DNA from: Abditibacteriales bacterium
GTDB taxonomy: Bacteria > Armatimonadota > Abditibacteriia > Abditibacteriales > JANWYM01
NCBI GenBank assembly: GCA_025055355.1
Contig: JANWYM010000081.1
Location: 1 to 11,464 of the forward strand
Direction: 5' to 3'
DNA: 11,464 nt
The stretch's first letter is position 1. Each line of letters starts with the position of its first letter. Positions 1 to 6,721 of this stretch are shown here, in pieces. Under the pieces are notes generated by a model. The model did not search any database. It saw only the letters and a program-made list of their open reading frames with translations, and was not told the DNA's origin. The position numbers were made by a program, and so were the translations under genes.

Positions 1-1701
1 GACATGCAGGGCAGTTCCATCACGCCGCAGGACGCGTTCCTCAACGGCACGGCGGTGTTCGGCTACGTCGTCGGACAGACGGCGCGCCCCGTCACGGTGG
101 AGTTTAAGATTCCTCCACACTGGCGCGTGGCGACGGCGATGGCAGCGCAGGAGCACACGAAGAAAACAGGTGTGACTGCCGGTGCGCGCGTTGTCAGTTT
201 ACGCCCTGAAAGTTTCCTCGCGGCGGCGGCGAATCCCCCGGCGAAAAAGCCCGGCGCGAGTCGCCTTACCCCACCGCCCGCTGCGGGCATCCCGCTCAAC
301 AACCAGCCGACGCCGACAAGTTACACCGCCCCGAATTACGATACGCTGGTGGATAGCCCGATCGTGCTGGGGACGTTTCAGCGCGCGGATTTGACCCTGA
401 AAACGGTGGGGGCGGGTTCAGCGGGAGCATCGTCCTCCCAAAGTTCGGCAGGAGCCTCACCCTCCCAGCCTGGCGCAACGACCTGCGCCGTTTCACTCGT
501 TGTGCAAGGGGACACGCTCGCACCCGCTGAGTGGATGAAGTTAGCCACCCTCGTGGAGAAAATTGCCCAGACACAAATCGGCATGATGCAGGACGCCCCG
601 ACGCATTATCTGTTTATCTTCCGCCTCAACGACAAAGCCGACGAGGTGGGCGGTTTGGAGCATACGAATTCGTCGGTCATCGTCATGCCGAAGAAGATGC
701 TGCTGGAAACTCCCTTTGGCGCTTACACCATAGCGCAGATGTTCTTCCATCAGTGGAACGGCAAACGGATTCGCCCTGATTACTTCCACAACATCAACTA
801 CGCCGCTGTGCCTGACCGCCCGCACCTGTGGTTTTTCAAAGGTGTGACGCACTACTTCGCTTATCTCACCCTGCTACGTGCAGGGCTGTGGAAGCCGCAG
901 GAGTTCTTGGAGCAACTGGCGGGAACGAAACAGACGCCCATCGCCATTCATCAACGCGGCGTGCATCTGGGCTGGCTGCTGGATGTGCGCTTGCGCGAAC
1001 TGACGAATAACCAGAAGAGCCTGGAGGGTTTCCTGCGTCATCTGAACGAGAACTTTGGCAAGAAGCATCAACCCTACGGCGGGAACGCGCTCCTCGACCA
1101 ACTCAACGCCTACACGGGCGGAACGAACCCGTTCAACGACTTCTATCAAGCGGTCGTCGTGCGGGAGGAGGACTTGCCAATGAACGAGGTGCTGGCATGG
1201 GCGGGTTGGCGGTTGGAGGAGGCGACGGCAAAGACTCCTGCGAAGGTCATCGAACTTCCGCCGCCGACGGCGGAGGAGCAGCGGCAGAACCCCACGCTTC
1301 AGCCTCAACACGAGAGGCGCTCGGTCATTCGCCGGGGGTTATTGCTGGGCAAAAATGACCCCGCGCCGACGGTGCTGCCGCTTTTCACCATCGTCAGCGT
1401 GGCGCCCGACAAACCTACCGTCAAGCAGGACAACGCCGTTTCGTTGCAAGTCAAAATCGCCCGCAACTACGGTTATCAGGGCGAGATCACGCTGATGGTC
1501 AACGGCTTGCCCGCCAACGTCACGGCGGAAACTGTCACCCTCACTGGCTCGCAGACCGACGCTACCCTCACGGTCAAAGCCGCCGCCAACGCCGCCGTCG
1601 CCACCGTCCAGAACATCACCATCTCTGCGACGGCGATGTTGGGCAGTCAAGTCGTCACGCAGACCAGTGCGGCGATGACGCTGGCGGTGCAAGCCAAATG
1701 A
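1..1701 (+). CDS. M61-family (glycyl aminopeptidase-like) protein, 5'-partial, probable inactive pseudo-peptidase
   Basis: The frame is open at base 1 and M61 proteins have more N-terminal sequence than is present, so the gene starts outside the window. Residues are numbered from the ATG at 4. Residues 11-45 resemble the end of the M61 N-terminal beta domain (NGTAVFGYV). Residues 217-220 are GLEH, as in the family. Residues 245-258 align with the family signature HEFFHxWNxKRIRP but read QMFFHQWNGKRIRP, so the first zinc His and the catalytic Glu are replaced by Gln and Met. The third ligand, normally Glu in WFxEG, is Lys279 (WFFKG). Only His249 remains. Residues about 456-565 form a beta-rich Ig-like tail (NGLPANVTAETVTLTG) where many relatives carry a PDZ domain. 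Residues 138-155 are a repeat-derived tandem insert. The protein is probably exported and binding or structural rather than catalytic; the family call is strong and the inactivity is inferred from the missing ligands. Confidence 0.8.
   Translation, partial: DMQGSSITPQDAFLNGTAVFGYVVGQTARPVTVEFKIPPHWRVATAMAAQEHTKKTGVTAGARVVSLRPESFLAAAANPPAKKPGASRLTPPPAAGIPLNNQPTPTSYTAPNYDTLVDSPIVLGTFQRADLTLKTVGAGSAGASSSQSSAGASPSQPGATTCAVSLVVQGDTLAPAEWMKLATLVEKIAQTQIGMMQDAPTHYLFIFRLNDKADEVGGLEHTNSSVIVMPKKMLLETPFGAYTIAQMFFHQWNGKRIRPDYFHNINYAAVPDRPHLWFFKGVTHYFAYLTLLRAGLWKPQEFLEQLAGTKQTPIAIHQRGVHLGWLLDVRLRELTNNQKSLEGFLRHLNENFGKKHQPYGGNALLDQLNAYTGGTNPFNDFYQAVVVREEDLPMNEVLAWAGWRLEEATAKTPAKVIELPPPTAEEQRQNPTLQPQHERRSVIRRGLLLGKNDPAPTVLPLFTIVSVAPDKPTVKQDNAVSLQVKIARNYGYQGEITLMVNGLPANVTAETVTLTGSQTDATLTVKAAANAAVATVQNITISATAMLGSQVVTQTSAAMTLAVQAK
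416..469 (+). repeat. In-gene tandem copy of a dispersed repeat (2 x 27 bp)
   Basis: Two consecutive 27-bp units (416-442 and 443-469) encode SAGASSSQS and SAGASPSQP in the M61-like gene. Bases 443-466 match the intergenic 1776-1799 at 23 of 24 positions. Flanking protein (LTLKTV before, CAVSLVV after) looks like one continuous family beta strand pair, so the repeat reads as an in-frame insertion. Confidence 0.75.
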
Positions 1702-1744
1702 TAGAGTAATGCAGTTGAGGCCATTTCTTCTTCCCTACCCCCTT

Positions 1745-1799
1745 GGGAGGGCGACGCTCCCGCTGAGCCGAACAGGTTCGGCGGGAGCCTCACCCTCCC
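1745..1799. repeat. Dispersed REP-like palindromic repeat, intergenic
   Basis: Two copies of a 19-nt unit, GCGGGAGCCTCACCCTCCC at 1781-1799 and a 17/19 match on the opposite strand at 1745-1763, face each other. With CCGAAC / GTTCGG next to the centre they form an imperfect hairpin with a 4-nt bulge. It lies 43 bp after the M61-like stop codon. It could act as a transcript-end stabiliser, but there is no T-tract to make it a standard terminator. Near copies occur inside the upstream gene. Confidence 0.75.
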
Positions 1800-1835
1800 G
1801 GTTGATGTGACCAACTCCCATTACGCATCATTTCC

Positions 1836-1864
1836 TTGACAGGGGGGGCTCATTTGTGTAAAAT
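1836..1864 (+). promoter_or_regulatory. Sigma70-type promoter for the HEAT-smpB-aminotransferase operon
   Basis: TTGACA at 1836-1841 is a perfect -35 box. TAAAAT at 1859-1864 is a good -10 box, and the spacer is exactly 17 nt. The predicted transcription start is near 1871, which leaves a leader of about 90 nt before the ATG at 1961. Confidence 0.75.
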
Positions 1865-1913
1865 ATGTGTCGCCGCCAGTTGAAACCGCTCCGGCAAAGA
1901 TCGGGGTTGGATT

Positions 1914-1947
1914 CCTCCGGGGCAAGCCATGGTCGGTCCAGGAGGTG
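1914..1947 (+). promoter_or_regulatory. Leader hairpin covering the Shine-Dalgarno of the HEAT-repeat gene
   Basis: AGGAGGTG at 1940-1947 is a strong ribosome binding site, 13 nt before the ATG at 1961. CCTCCGG at 1914-1920 is complementary to CC-GGAGG at 1938-1945 with one bulged A, so the leader could fold the site into a 7-bp stem. This suggests translational control. No known riboswitch class was recognised. Confidence 0.4.
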
Positions 1948-1960
1948 GCGTCTTCATAAG

Positions 1961-3322
1961 ATGCCAAAAAAGGCGATGAAAAAATCCCCTAAACAGAAGC
2001 GCGTTGCCGAGCTCATCCGTGAGTTGGAGGGCAAGAGCGATACCGCCCAACGTGAGATTATTGACCAACTCGTGCAGATGGGCGTTGGGGCGATTAAGCC
2101 TTTGGCAAACGCCTTGCAAAATGGCGCAACGTATCAGGTGCGTATGGCGGCTGCTATTGCGTTAGGGAAGATTGGGGACGAGCGATGCGTCAAACCTCTG
2201 GTCGCTGGGCTTGCCGATACGAGTCTCAACGTGCAGCGCATGGCGGCGCAAGGGTTGGTGCAAATCGGTGCTGCTGCCGTTGACGCCCTGGTCAAGTCCC
2301 TTGACTCTCCAGATGACAGCGTAAGGCGATGGGCTGCCGAGGTGTTGGGCAAGATCGGTAAGAAGTCTGTTGCCACGAAACTGGTCGAAAAACTCCCCCA
2401 TGAGACGCCCGAGGTTCAGAAAGCCATCATCATTGCGCTGGGCGAACTGGCAAGTCGCAAGGCGACCCAGCCCCTGGTCACTATTCTGCGCGGCGACAAC
2501 GTTGACCTAACCCGCTACGCCGCCGAAGCGTTGGGGCGGTTGCGGGACGCAGAGGGCATTGAATCTTTGATTGAGTGTCTGGACTCGCCCAGTATTGATG
2601 TGCGCAAAGCCGCTACCGAGGCGTTGGTGCGGGTCGGACCAGAATCCGTTCCCGCTCTGACCCATGCGCTGCAACACAACAACTACGTGGTCAGGCGGTG
2701 GGTGGCGGAAGCATTGGGCAATTTGAAGGATAAGCGGGCGGTCAAATACCTCATTCGTGCCCTGCACGATGAGAACGTGCGGGTGCGGCGGTATGCTGCG
2801 CTGGCATTGGGCGAGATTGGCGCCCGCAGCGCTACCCCTCATCTGCAAAGCCTGTTGCAAGATGAAAATCAGGACGTGCGATACAGCGCGGTCAAAGCCG
2901 TCGCCAGCATTGGCGGTAAGGAAGCGCTCAGTGGGTTGATTACGGCTCTCAAGGACAATGACTGGGCTGTGCGCATGACAGCGGCGCAGGGGTTGGGCGA
3001 TTTGGGTGACAAAAAGGGCGTTGCCCCGCTGTGCGAGGCACTGCGCGACCCCGAGTGGAGCGTCCGCTATCATGCAGCCGCTGCCTTGGGGCAGATCGGC
3101 GATGTCGCCGCCCTTATCCCGCTTATTCGCACCGCCGGTGACCCCAACGCCGCCGTCCGCCGACACGTCGCCGAGGCGTTGGGGAAACTGGGCGACCAGC
3201 GCGCCCTTCCCGCCTTAGAGCGTCTTGCCCGTGACCCTGACCACTCCGTCGCCACCGCCGCCGACCAAGCCATTGCTTTCCTGCACCGCCGTAGCAACGG
3301 CAAGCGTCGGCGGAAAGCGTAG
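1961..3322 (+). CDS. HEAT-repeat (PBS-lyase HEAT-like) protein
   Basis: This 453-residue protein is almost entirely an alpha-solenoid. After a lysine-rich N-terminus (MPKKAMKKSPKQKR) it carries about 12-13 repeats of roughly 31 residues, recognisable by recurring A-x-x-ALGxIGD turns followed by a helix such as VRRYAALALGEIG. It ends in a basic tail (RRSNGKRRRKA). Such proteins are protein-protein scaffolds. Relatives include phycobilin lyases, but nothing here shows a lyase active site or phycobilisome context, so the substrate or partner is unknown. No signal peptide is seen, so it is probably cytoplasmic. The ATG at 1961 is chosen because it follows AGGAGG and lies downstream of the predicted transcription start; an in-frame ATG at 1865 sits right at the -10 box and would add an unstructured, non-family extension. 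It is first gene of an operon, 31 bp ahead of smpB. Confidence 0.85.
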   Translation: MPKKAMKKSPKQKRVAELIRELEGKSDTAQREIIDQLVQMGVGAIKPLANALQNGATYQVRMAAAIALGKIGDERCVKPLVAGLADTSLNVQRMAAQGLVQIGAAAVDALVKSLDSPDDSVRRWAAEVLGKIGKKSVATKLVEKLPHETPEVQKAIIIALGELASRKATQPLVTILRGDNVDLTRYAAEALGRLRDAEGIESLIECLDSPSIDVRKAATEALVRVGPESVPALTHALQHNNYVVRRWVAEALGNLKDKRAVKYLIRALHDENVRVRRYAALALGEIGARSATPHLQSLLQDENQDVRYSAVKAVASIGGKEALSGLITALKDNDWAVRMTAAQGLGDLGDKKGVAPLCEALRDPEWSVRYHAAAALGQIGDVAALIPLIRTAGDPNAAVRRHVAEALGKLGDQRALPALERLARDPDHSVATAADQAIAFLHRRSNGKRRRKA

Positions 3323-3353
3323 GCGGCGCATCCTGCACCGCAATAACAATCCC

Positions 3354-3821
3354 ATGGCAAAAAAAACCAAAGATAACAACCTCATTGCCGTCAACCGCCG
3401 CGCCCGTCACGAATACGACATTATAGAAACCTATGAAGCAGGGTTGGTCCTCACCGGTCCTGAGGTCAAATCCCTCCGCGCCGGTCGCGTCAGCCTCCAG
3501 GAAGCCTTCGCCCGTATTGACGGAGGAGAGGGGTGGCTCTACGGGATGCACATTGCCCCCTATGAGCAGGCACACCACATCGAGCAGAACCCGACGCGCG
3601 TCCGCAAGTTACTCCTCCACAAACAGGAAATTGGGCGGCTGGCAGGCAAGACCCAGCAACGCGGCTTGACCCTCATCCCGCTCAAACTCTACTTCAAACG
3701 CGGCTACGCCAAGGTCGAACTCGGCGTCGCGCGCGGGCGTAAACTGCATGACAAGCGCCGCGTCCTCGCCGAACGGGACGCCCGGCGCGAGATGGAACGC
3801 GCGGTCAAAAGCCGTTTGTAG
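3354..3821 (+). CDS. smpB: SsrA-binding protein SmpB
   Basis: This 155-residue protein matches the family's usual length of about 150-160. SmpB binds the tRNA-like end of tmRNA (SsrA) and brings it to stalled ribosomes for trans-translation. Hallmarks visible are NRRARHEYDIIETYEAGLVLTGPEVKSLR near the N-terminus (conserved NxxAxHxY and GxEVKSLR elements, residues about 12-42), the Y-x-x-G-x-x-x-x-P-Y segment near residues 62-70, LHKxEIxRLxGK, the LIPLKLYFKRGYAKVELGVARGRK strand pair, and the basic tail starting LHDKR that sits in the mRNA channel. The ATG at 3354 gives the canonical MAKK start; longer forms would overlap the HEAT gene. The ribosome binding site is weak, which fits coupling to the gene 31 bp upstream. 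The ssrA RNA itself was not seen in this window. Confidence 0.95.
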   Translation: MAKKTKDNNLIAVNRRARHEYDIIETYEAGLVLTGPEVKSLRAGRVSLQEAFARIDGGEGWLYGMHIAPYEQAHHIEQNPTRVRKLLLHKQEIGRLAGKTQQRGLTLIPLKLYFKRGYAKVELGVARGRKLHDKRRVLAERDARREMERAVKSRL

Positions 3822-3823
3822 TT

Positions 3824-3837
3824 CCGCCTCGAGGCGG
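3824..3837. repeat. Perfect 14-bp palindrome between smpB and the aminotransferase gene
   Basis: CCGCCTCGAGGCGG is fully self-complementary and fills most of the 26-bp gap between the two genes. It lacks a T-tract, so it is not a standard terminator. Its GAGGCGG half could also serve as a weak ribosome binding site 10 nt before the ATG at 3848. Confidence 0.5.
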
Positions 3838-3847
3838 TCTCATCCCG

Positions 3848-5206
3848 ATGGTTAAGGGTCAGAGGAAAATGATTGAACAACTCTACTGTGAATCTTTCCC
3901 CCGGTCACGTCAGTTGCACGAGCGGGCGCGGAAGATTTTTCCCGATGGCGTTACGCACGATAACCGCTACCTCCAACCGTTCCCGCCTTACGTCGTTCGA
4001 GCGACGGGGTCGCGCAAGTGGGACGTGGACGGGCATGAACTCATTGACTATTTTGTGGGGCATGGCGCGCTACTGCTGGGACACTCCCACCCGCAAGTCG
4101 TCGAAGCGGTGCAGCAGCAGATGGCAAAGGGGACGCACTACGGCGCGTGTCACGAATTAGAAATCGAATGGGGCGCGCGGGTGCAACAACTCATCCCCTC
4201 TGCGGAGATGGTGCGCTTCACGGCGTCGGGGACGGAGGCAACCCTGATGGCGCTGCGCCTCTGCCGCATGTTTACAGGCAAGCGGAAAATCGCCAAGTTC
4301 TTGGGACATTTTCACGGCTGGCACGACCAAGTCATGCCCGCCATAGAGCCGCCACTGGACGACCCCACCGTGCCCGGCGTCCCGCCCTCCGTCATTGAAA
4401 ATACCGTCCTCCTGCCGCCCAACGACATCGCCGCTGTGGAGCGCGCGCTGGAGGCGGACAAAGACATCGCCTGCCTGATTCTCGAACCGACCGGCGGGCA
4501 TTTCGGGCGTGTCCCCTTGCGCCCCGGCTTCCTCCAGGACTTGCGCGCGGTCACGGCGCGGCACGGTGTCCTCCTCGTCTTCGACGAGGTCATCACCGGC
4601 TTCCGCGTCTCACCCGGCGGGGCGCAGGCGCACTACGGCGTCACCCCCGACCTGACCACGCTGGCTAAGATCCTCTGCGGCGGGCTACCCGGCGGCGCAG
4701 TGGCGGGGCGGCGCGACCTCATCGAGCAACTGCAGTTCGGCGCGAAGAAGAAGATGCGCCACCCTGGCACGTTTAACGCCAACCCCTTGTCAGCAGCGGC
4801 AGGCATCACGACGTTGGACCTCGTCTCCACCGGCGAGCCGAACCGTCAAGCCAACGAGGCCGCCGCCGCCCTGCGCCGCCAACTTAACGCCCTGTTTGAA
4901 CGCGAAGGCATCAACTGGGTGGCTTACGGCGAGTTCTCGCGCTGGTGGATTCTGACCGACTACAACGGACCGCGCCCCGACGCCGACCCCTTCATCCCCT
5001 ACGACTACGACCTGCACCGATTGGAGGTCCAACCTCCCGCGCCTCTCGTCCGCGCCTTCCGTCAGGCAATGCTCCTCAACGGCGTGGACTCAACCGGCAT
5101 GAGCGGTATGACCTGCGCCGCCCATACCCCTGACGACATCGCGCAAACCGTCGCCGCTGTCAAAGAAACGATTCGAATGATGCGAGCGGAAGGGCTGGTG
5201 CAATGA
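3848..5206 (+). CDS. Class III aminotransferase, glutamate-1-semialdehyde aminomutase-like
   Basis: This 452-residue PLP enzyme belongs to aminotransferase class III (fold type I). Visible landmarks are the N-terminal SRQLHERARKIFPDGV, SGTEA at 127-131 (phosphate-binding), GHFHGWHD near 153-160, the FDEVITGFR motif with the PLP-pyridine Asp at 246, and TLAKILCGGLPGGA with the Schiff-base lysine at 274. GTFNANPLSAAAG follows near 307-319. It resembles HemL but diverges in the N-terminal substrate region and in the GTFNANPL segment, which is typical of HemL-like paralogues. The exact amino donor and acceptor cannot be told, and hemL is not assigned. An alternative ATG at 3869 has AGAGG just upstream and would remove seven residues. 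It is probably co-transcribed with smpB and ends the operon at a hairpin terminator. Confidence 0.88.
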   Translation: MVKGQRKMIEQLYCESFPRSRQLHERARKIFPDGVTHDNRYLQPFPPYVVRATGSRKWDVDGHELIDYFVGHGALLLGHSHPQVVEAVQQQMAKGTHYGACHELEIEWGARVQQLIPSAEMVRFTASGTEATLMALRLCRMFTGKRKIAKFLGHFHGWHDQVMPAIEPPLDDPTVPGVPPSVIENTVLLPPNDIAAVERALEADKDIACLILEPTGGHFGRVPLRPGFLQDLRAVTARHGVLLVFDEVITGFRVSPGGAQAHYGVTPDLTTLAKILCGGLPGGAVAGRRDLIEQLQFGAKKKMRHPGTFNANPLSAAAGITTLDLVSTGEPNRQANEAAAALRRQLNALFEREGINWVAYGEFSRWWILTDYNGPRPDADPFIPYDYDLHRLEVQPPAPLVRAFRQAMLLNGVDSTGMSGMTCAAHTPDDIAQTVAAVKETIRMMRAEGLVQ

Positions 5207-5223
5207 ACAGAGAAATTTGACGT

Positions 5224-5247
5224 AGCCCCGCGAGGGCTGTTTCTTTT
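5224..5247 (+). terminator. Intrinsic terminator of the HEAT-smpB-aminotransferase operon
   Basis: AGCCC (5224-5228) pairs with GGGCT (5234-5238) around a CGCGA loop and is followed by GTTTCTTTT. The stem is short, but position is right: 18 bp after the stop codon and between convergent genes. Confidence 0.6.
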
Positions 5248-5275
5248 CCTCCGGGGCGGCGCGGTGGGAGGGGTT

Positions 5276-6718
5276 TTAAGCCTTCGTCACCGTCATCTCC
5301 ACCGGCTTGCTTTCGCTGCGGATGTTGGGCGTGTAGTATTCGTAGGCGGCCGACTTGGGCGTTTTTGCCTTGAGCGGGAACTTGGCGCGCAGGCGATACT
5401 CGAAAGTCAGCGTCTCGCGGGGGTGGAGTTTCTCGATGTAAACGATGATCTGCCGCCCCGTCAGGCTGAACTTCTGGATCTTCTTGCCGCCGACGAGTTC
5501 CTCCAAGTCGCCAGGCTGCACCTCAAATCCGGGCGGGATGCCCAAGTCCACGATGACCATGTTCGCCGCCAACGGCTTGTGGTTGGTGACGCGCACGCGG
5601 CAAGTTACGATGTCATTGACGGCGAGTTCAGTGCGGTCGTAGTGCACGTCCACCTCGAGCGGTTCGCGCCCGGCGGGCGCCTCGCGCTCCCACGGCAGGT
5701 AGAACTTGCTGCTGATGGCGTAGAGTGCGCTGCCCTTGCCGCTGAACTTGATTTCAACCTGGTTCGCGCCTTCTTTGACGTGCGGCTTGAGTTCGACCTG
5801 TCGCATCACGTCGGCGTCCTGCGGGGTGATGGCGAACGCGGCGGCTTGCTGCCCGTTGATGCGCACGATGACCTCAGCGTTGGTCTCGCCCACCGCACCG
5901 CTCATCGCCGCAATTAGCGAGCGCAAACACCACACCGTTGCTTGCGTGCTGCCCCACGTCCCGTGCGGGTCCTTCTTCTGCACGAGGTAGGTCAGCACCT
6001 TGTTCGCCAGCGCGCCGTAGCGACCCGACTTCAGCAGCGCATAGACCGCTAATCCCGTCGTCTCTAAATCGGATGCCTCGCCCTGCGCACCTGTGAACGT
6101 CGGCGCTTTGCTCTTCCAGTAAGCGACGCGCGCCTCCTCCGTTCGCATCTCCACGAGTTTCTCCAGGGCGCGTCCCGCTTCGGCGGAATTCTTGTCCACC
6201 GCCACCAGCGCGTTGGCAATCACCGCCATCGCGTAGGCATCATCCACGTTGCCCATCCGCGCCGCGACATAGTCCGCTGCCTTCGCCAGTTGCGGACCTT
6301 TGTAGCCCGTTTCCGCCAACGCCCACAGCACGTAAGCCGTCACGCGCAGCACGTCGGTTTGACGATTGATGATGCCCTCGGCGATGCCGCCTTTGTCAAC
6401 TTCCCACGAGCCGTCGGGCTTCTGCTGCTCCGCCAGCCATGCCTGCGTGCGGGCAATCACGTTCGGGTCAACGTGAGCGTAGACCTTTGCCATGTCCTTG
6501 AACATGATGACGCCGTAAGCGGTCAGCACCTTGTGCGCGGGGGCTTCGCCGAACCACGAGAACCCGCCGCCGGGCACCTCATAGGTGAGCAACTGCTGGT
6601 AGCCCGCGTTGGTATAGCCTTCGGCTTTCATCTGTAGTTCGGGCTTGATTTGCTTGGTCTTCTTCAGGTAGTCGAGAACGAGAATGTTCGGGTACGTCAC
6701 CGACGCACTCTGCTCGAA
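5276..6718 (-). CDS. Alpha-2-macroglobulin, C-terminal part downstream of the in-frame TGA
   Basis: This is the continuation, in the same frame, of the A2M gene that reaches the TGA at 6719-6721. Read through, it adds residues 1140-1619. The first residues, FEQSASVTYPN, complete the thioester motif whose first residue is the TGA codon. About 300 residues follow as the alpha/alpha-toroid thioester domain (MKAEGYTNAGYQQLLTYE, GGGFSWFG, DLETTGLAVYALLKSG, WGSTQATVWCLRSL). A CUB-like segment runs to FYLPWE, and the last 125 or so residues form the receptor-binding-like domain (PLEVDVHYDRTELAVND). There is no further stop or frameshift, and the family C-terminus is intact. A gene caller would start it at GTG 6700, but no ribosome binding site precedes that codon and the GTG lies in the loop of the SECIS-like hairpin. 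It is better read as part of one gene. Confidence 0.85.
   Translation of the reverse strand, partial: FEQSASVTYPNILVLDYLKKTKQIKPELQMKAEGYTNAGYQQLLTYEVPGGGFSWFGEAPAHKVLTAYGVIMFKDMAKVYAHVDPNVIARTQAWLAEQQKPDGSWEVDKGGIAEGIINRQTDVLRVTAYVLWALAETGYKGPQLAKAADYVAARMGNVDDAYAMAVIANALVAVDKNSAEAGRALEKLVEMRTEEARVAYWKSKAPTFTGAQGEASDLETTGLAVYALLKSGRYGALANKVLTYLVQKKDPHGTWGSTQATVWCLRSLIAAMSGAVGETNAEVIVRINGQQAAAFAITPQDADVMRQVELKPHVKEGANQVEIKFSGKGSALYAISSKFYLPWEREAPAGREPLEVDVHYDRTELAVNDIVTCRVRVTNHKPLAANMVIVDLGIPPGFEVQPGDLEELVGGKKIQKFSLTGRQIIVYIEKLHPRETLTFEYRLRAKFPLKAKTPKSAAYEYYTPNIRSESKPVEMTVTKA
5661..5691. repeat. Possible decayed copy of the dispersed repeat inside the A2M gene
   Basis: Bases 5673-5691 match the 19-nt repeat unit at 16 of 19 positions and GGTTCG is present just before, at 5661-5666. 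On the coding strand it specifies EREAPAGREP, in the linker between the CUB-like and receptor-binding-like domains. The match may be chance. Confidence 0.35.
6687..6718 (-). promoter_or_regulatory. SECIS-like stem-loop immediately after the in-frame UGA
   Basis: On the mRNA, UUCG (6718-6715) pairs with CGAA (6690-6687). GUGCGUC (6708-6702) pairs with GACGUAC (6698-6692) through seven pairs including one G-U. The apical loop is GGU (6701-6699). An AGCAGA / C internal loop joins the two helices. There are 17 nt between UGA and the loop. Bacterial SECIS elements sit just 3' of UGA with a small G-containing apical loop at about this distance; the E. coli fdhF loop starts with GGU 18 nt after its UGA. 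Pairing was found by eye and not scored. Confidence 0.6.
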
Positions 6719-6721
6719 TCA
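6719..6721 (-). other. In-frame TGA at the thioester cysteine codon: candidate selenocysteine
   Basis: The codon series is ATG CCG TTT GGC TGA TTC GAG CAG, giving MPFG-[stop/Sec]-FEQ. In A2M proteins this position is the cysteine that forms the internal thioester with the Gln three residues later. It is codon 1139 of a 1619-residue reading frame with no other internal stop. TGA differs from TGC or TGT by one base. TGA ends other genes in this window (M61-like and aminotransferase), so the codon is not globally reassigned. Confidence 0.65.

Noticed and set aside
276..288. GCCCGC-T-GCGGGC palindrome in the M61-like gene
   Set aside because: It is short and GC-rich with no second copy noticed in the window, so chance is adequate.
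1865..1960. N-terminal extension of the HEAT protein from the ATG at 1865
   Set aside because: That ATG directly abuts the -10 box and lies upstream of the predicted transcript start; the extension has no repeat features, whereas the ATG at 1961 follows AGGAGG.
3225..3353. Longer SmpB starting at 3225
   Set aside because: It would overlap the HEAT gene by about 100 bp and add a proline- and arginine-rich stretch not found in SmpB.
3848..5206. Assignment as hemL (true glutamate-1-semialdehyde aminomutase)
   Set aside because: The PLP motifs match the class, but the N-terminal and GTFNANPL regions look like a paralogue and there are no tetrapyrrole genes nearby.
5276..6700. An independent gene starting at GTG 6700
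   Set aside because: There is no ribosome binding site, the protein begins in the middle of the A2M thioester motif, and it is in frame with the upstream half across one TGA.
6719..6721. Genome-wide reassignment of TGA (for example to Trp or Gly)
   Set aside because: TGA is the natural stop of the M61-like gene (1699-1701) and the aminotransferase gene (5204-5206), and no other in-frame TGA interrupts a gene here.
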